A stretch of DNA of 7,681 nt from JAMXLO01 sp041487355 (GTDB lineage: Bacteria > Pseudomonadota > Alphaproteobacteria > Acetobacterales > Acetobacteraceae): assembly GCA_041487355.1 (NCBI GenBank), contig JBGPND010000232.1, positions 1-7,681 of the forward strand, read 5' to 3'. The notes beneath the pieces are model-generated. The model was not told the DNA's origin and made no database searches. It saw only the letters and a program-made list of their open reading frames with translations. The translations under genes and the position numbers were made by a program. Position 1 is the first letter of the stretch. Each line of letters starts with the position of its first letter. Shown piece after piece: positions 5,925-7,681 of this stretch.

Positions 5925-5940
5925 GCCCGGCGGGCTCAAA
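5925..5940. repeat. 16-nt direct repeat, copy over the fabG stop
   Basis: This is identical to 5729-5744. On the minus strand it begins inside the last sense codon of fabG (CTT) and includes its TGA. The proximity to a gene end suggests the distal copy was derived from it, or that both bound an inserted element of about 180 nt. Confidence 0.6.
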
Positions 5941-6673
5941 GCATGGCCATCCCACCGTTCACATGGAGTGTTGCGCCGGTGACCCAACCCGCCTCGTCCG
6001 AGGCCAGATAGGCGACCGCGGCAGCCACATCGTCCGGCTGGCCGAGTCGCCCGAGCGGGATCACGTCGGCGAGTTTCGTCCGCTGCTGCTCGGTTAGCTT
6101 GTCGGTCATCGGCGTGGCGATGAAACCGGGCGCCACGACGTTCACCGTGATGCCGCGCGAGGCGACCTCCTGGGCCAGCGCCTTGGACATTCCGACCAGG
6201 CCGGCCTTGGCGGCGACATAGTTGGCCTGGCCGGCATTGCCGGTCGCCCCGACGATGGAAGAGATATTGATGATCCGTCCGGCGCGCCGGCGCAGCATGC
6301 CGCGCAACGTGGCGCGCGCCAGGCGGAACGGGGCGCTGAGATCGATATCGATTACCGCCTGCCAGTCCTCGTCGCGCATGCGCAGCGCCAGCATGTCGCG
6401 CGTCATGCCGGCGTTGTTGACCAGGATGGCAAGCGGACCCGCCGCCTGCTCCGCCGTCGCCACCAGCGCGTCGGGTTCGGCCGCATCGCGCAGATCGGCC
6501 GGGCAAACGAAGGCCCGCTCACCCAGTTCGGCGGCCAGCGCGTCCAACGCGTCTCGCCGCGTGCCGGACAGCACCACGACGGCGCCTTGCGCATGCAGCG
6601 TGCGTGCGATCGCCGCGCCGATGCCGCCCGAGGCCCCGGTGATCAGCGCCGCCTTGCCATCGAGCCGGAACAT
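5936..6673 (-). CDS. fabG: 3-oxoacyl-[acyl-carrier-protein] reductase
   Basis: This 245-residue short-chain dehydrogenase reduces 3-oxoacyl-ACP with NADPH, the first reductive step of each elongation cycle. The cofactor motif TGASGGIG is at 12-19 and NNAG at 86-89. Ser139 (ISSIVG), Tyr152 and Lys156 (NYVAAKAG) form the catalytic core. The C-terminal ITVNVVAPGFI (175-185) and VTGATLHVNGG are typical of FabG. The fourth member of the tetrad, Asn110 in E. coli, aligns with Asp111 (codon GAT) in VIDIDLSAPF. The start is ATG at 6673, with GGAG at 6680-6683 (6 nt spacing). The open frame reaches 7015, but that part overlaps fabD and is not FabG-like. Only 11 nt separate it from fabD, so the two are surely cotranscribed. 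The fatty-acid context makes FabG a better call than a generic SDR. Confidence 0.95.
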   Translation of the reverse strand: MFRLDGKAALITGASGGIGAAIARTLHAQGAVVVLSGTRRDALDALAAELGERAFVCPADLRDAAEPDALVATAEQAAGPLAILVNNAGMTRDMLALRMRDEDWQAVIDIDLSAPFRLARATLRGMLRRRAGRIINISSIVGATGNAGQANYVAAKAGLVGMSKALAQEVASRGITVNVVAPGFIATPMTDKLTEQQRTKLADVIPLGRLGQPDDVAAAVAYLASDEAGWVTGATLHVNGGMAML

Positions 6674-6684
6674 GGGCCGCTCCG

Positions 6685-7653
6685 TCAAAGGTTTTTCAGC
6701 ACCGCCTCGATTTCCGCCGGCGTGGCCGCGGAAGCGGTGGCGGCGTCGGGCGCGATGCGGCGGATCAGGCCGGACAGCACCTTGCCGGCGCCGAGTTCGA
6801 CGAAGCTGTCCACGCCGAGCTCCACCATCGCGTTGACGCATTCGCGCCAGCGTACCATGGCGGTGACCTGGCGGACCAGCAGGTCGCGGATTTCCGCGGG
6901 ATCGGTGACCTTGGCGGCGGAGACGTTGGCGATCAGCGGCACGATCGGCGCGCGCGGCGGGGTGTTCTCCAGCGCCTCCGCCATGGCGGAGGCGGCGGGC
7001 GCCATCAGCGCGCAATGGAACGGTGCCGAGACCGGCAGCAGCATCGCCCGGCGCACGCCCTTCGACGCGGCGATGGCGACGGCCCGTTCGATCGCGCCGC
7101 GGTGGCCGGAGATGACGATCTGTCCGGCGCCGTTGTCGTTCGCCGGCTGCACCACCTGGCGTTCGTTGGTTTCGCTCTCCGGCACCGGCGCAGCCTCGGC
7201 GCAGATTTCTTCCGCTTGTGCCATCTCGGCGCCAAGCAGCGCCGCCATGGCGCCTTCGCCGGCCGGCACCGCCTGCTGCATCGCCTGGCCACGCAGTTTG
7301 AGGAGGCGGGCGGCGTCGGCGATGGAGAAGCTGCCGGCGGCGGCGAGCGCGGAGTATTCCCCCAGCGAGTGCCCGGCGACCACGACGGCCTTCTGGCGCA
7401 GGGTGAAGCCGCCTTCCTTCTCCAGCACGCGCAGCACGGCGAGCGAGTGCGCCATCAGGGCGGGTTGGGTGTTCTCGGTCAGTATCAGTTCCTCGCCAGG
7501 CCCTTCGAACATCAGCTTGGAGAGCTTCTGCTTCAGGGTCTCGTCGACTTCCTGGAACACCTCGCGCGCGGCGGCGAAGGCGGCGGCGAGGTCGCGTCCC
7601 ATGCCGACGGCCTGGCTGCCCTGGCCCGGGAAGATGAAGGCGTGAACCGGCAT
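6685..7653 (-). CDS. fabD: Malonyl-CoA:ACP transacylase
   Basis: This 322-residue enzyme moves malonate from CoA to acyl carrier protein, supplying the extender unit for FabF. The order of motifs is standard: FPGQGSQ (8-14, with oxyanion Gln11), GHSLGEYSA (94-102, nucleophile Ser96), LRGQAMQ (120-126, carboxylate-binding Arg121), PVSAPFH (207-213, catalytic His213) and ELGAGKVLSGL (286-296). The length is slightly above E. coli FabD (309). A modest polar insertion, about residues 154-167, precedes the conserved QPANDNGAGQIVISG. The start is ATG at 7653, with GGGAG at 7663-7667 (9 nt spacing). It is the first gene of the visible cluster; its promoter lies beyond the window. All catalytic residues are intact. 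Confidence 0.97.
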   Translation of the reverse strand: MPVHAFIFPGQGSQAVGMGRDLAAAFAAAREVFQEVDETLKQKLSKLMFEGPGEELILTENTQPALMAHSLAVLRVLEKEGGFTLRQKAVVVAGHSLGEYSALAAAGSFSIADAARLLKLRGQAMQQAVPAGEGAMAALLGAEMAQAEEICAEAAPVPESETNERQVVQPANDNGAGQIVISGHRGAIERAVAIAASKGVRRAMLLPVSAPFHCALMAPAASAMAEALENTPPRAPIVPLIANVSAAKVTDPAEIRDLLVRQVTAMVRWRECVNAMVELGVDSFVELGAGKVLSGLIRRIAPDAATASAATPAEIEAVLKNL

Positions 7654-7681
7654 GGAGGCGGGCTCCCGAGAGGGGATGGCG

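Larger units (their letters stand above)
5556..5935 (-). other. Gene-free spacer between fabG and acpP
   Basis: Nothing in these 380 nt looks like a coding region; the open frames crossing it are short, lack ribosome-binding sites and run through repeats. It holds, in order of transcription, a 28-nt inverted repeat pair (5854-5881 and 5799-5826), one copy of a 16-nt direct repeat (5729-5744), and a stem-loop at 5608-5628. A weak promoter candidate for acpP is TTGGCG at 5720-5725 with TAAGCG at 5696-5701, 18 nt apart on the minus strand; the match is poor and I rate it below 0.25. Confidence 0.6.

Noticed and set aside
6674..7015. N-terminal extension of fabG
   Set aside because: The frame is open but overlaps fabD, is Arg/Gly-rich, and the ATG at 6673 has a proper ribosome-binding site and matches the FabG N-terminus.
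6587..7645. 352-codon + strand open frame
   Set aside because: It is antisense to fabD and fabG, Ser/Ala/Arg-rich, with no recognisable domain.

Overview
The window looks like a piece of a high-GC alphaproteobacterial chromosome. A Rhodospirillales/Acetobacteraceae-type genome is the most likely source. This is judged from the DnaB, FabD, AcpP and FabF sequences, strong GC3 bias (long antisense open frames everywhere), a DUF29 gene and three kinds of short dispersed repeat; no database search was possible. Every gene I accept lies on the minus strand, so transcription runs from high to low coordinates.

Region 1 (7653 to 4026) is the core type II fatty acid synthesis cluster: fabD (malonyl-CoA:ACP transacylase), fabG (3-ketoacyl-ACP reductase), acpP (acyl carrier protein) and fabF (KAS II). 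FabD charges AcpP with malonate, FabF condenses it with the growing chain, and FabG reduces the ketone. fabD and fabG are 11 nt apart and acpP and fabF 27 nt apart. fabG and acpP are separated by a 380-nt gene-free stretch full of hairpins and repeats. FabG has Asp where the family's catalytic tetrad normally has Asn.

Region 2 (3941 to 2682) is cfa, a cyclopropane fatty acid synthase. It follows fabF by 84 nt, so phospholipid acyl-chain modification sits next to acyl-chain synthesis.

Region 3 (about 2665 to 388) is an accessory block of small, poorly characterised genes: a 74-codon frame with an in-frame amber codon, a DUF29 gene coupled by an ATGA overlap to an unrecognised 192-residue protein, a gene apparently frameshifted at a run of seven G (C on the coding strand), and a 73-residue zinc-ribbon protein. 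Two copies of a 36-nt dispersed repeat in opposite orientation lie at its two ends. Two of the five genes look broken or unusually expressed, so the block is either decaying or uses recoding.

Region 4 (285 to 1) is the start of dnaB, the replicative helicase, running off the window edge.

I see no rRNA, tRNA, CRISPR array, transposase or integrase. The only candidate for something undescribed is the DUF29/192-residue pair with its neighbours. The sequence supports that they are co-expressed, but gives no function.
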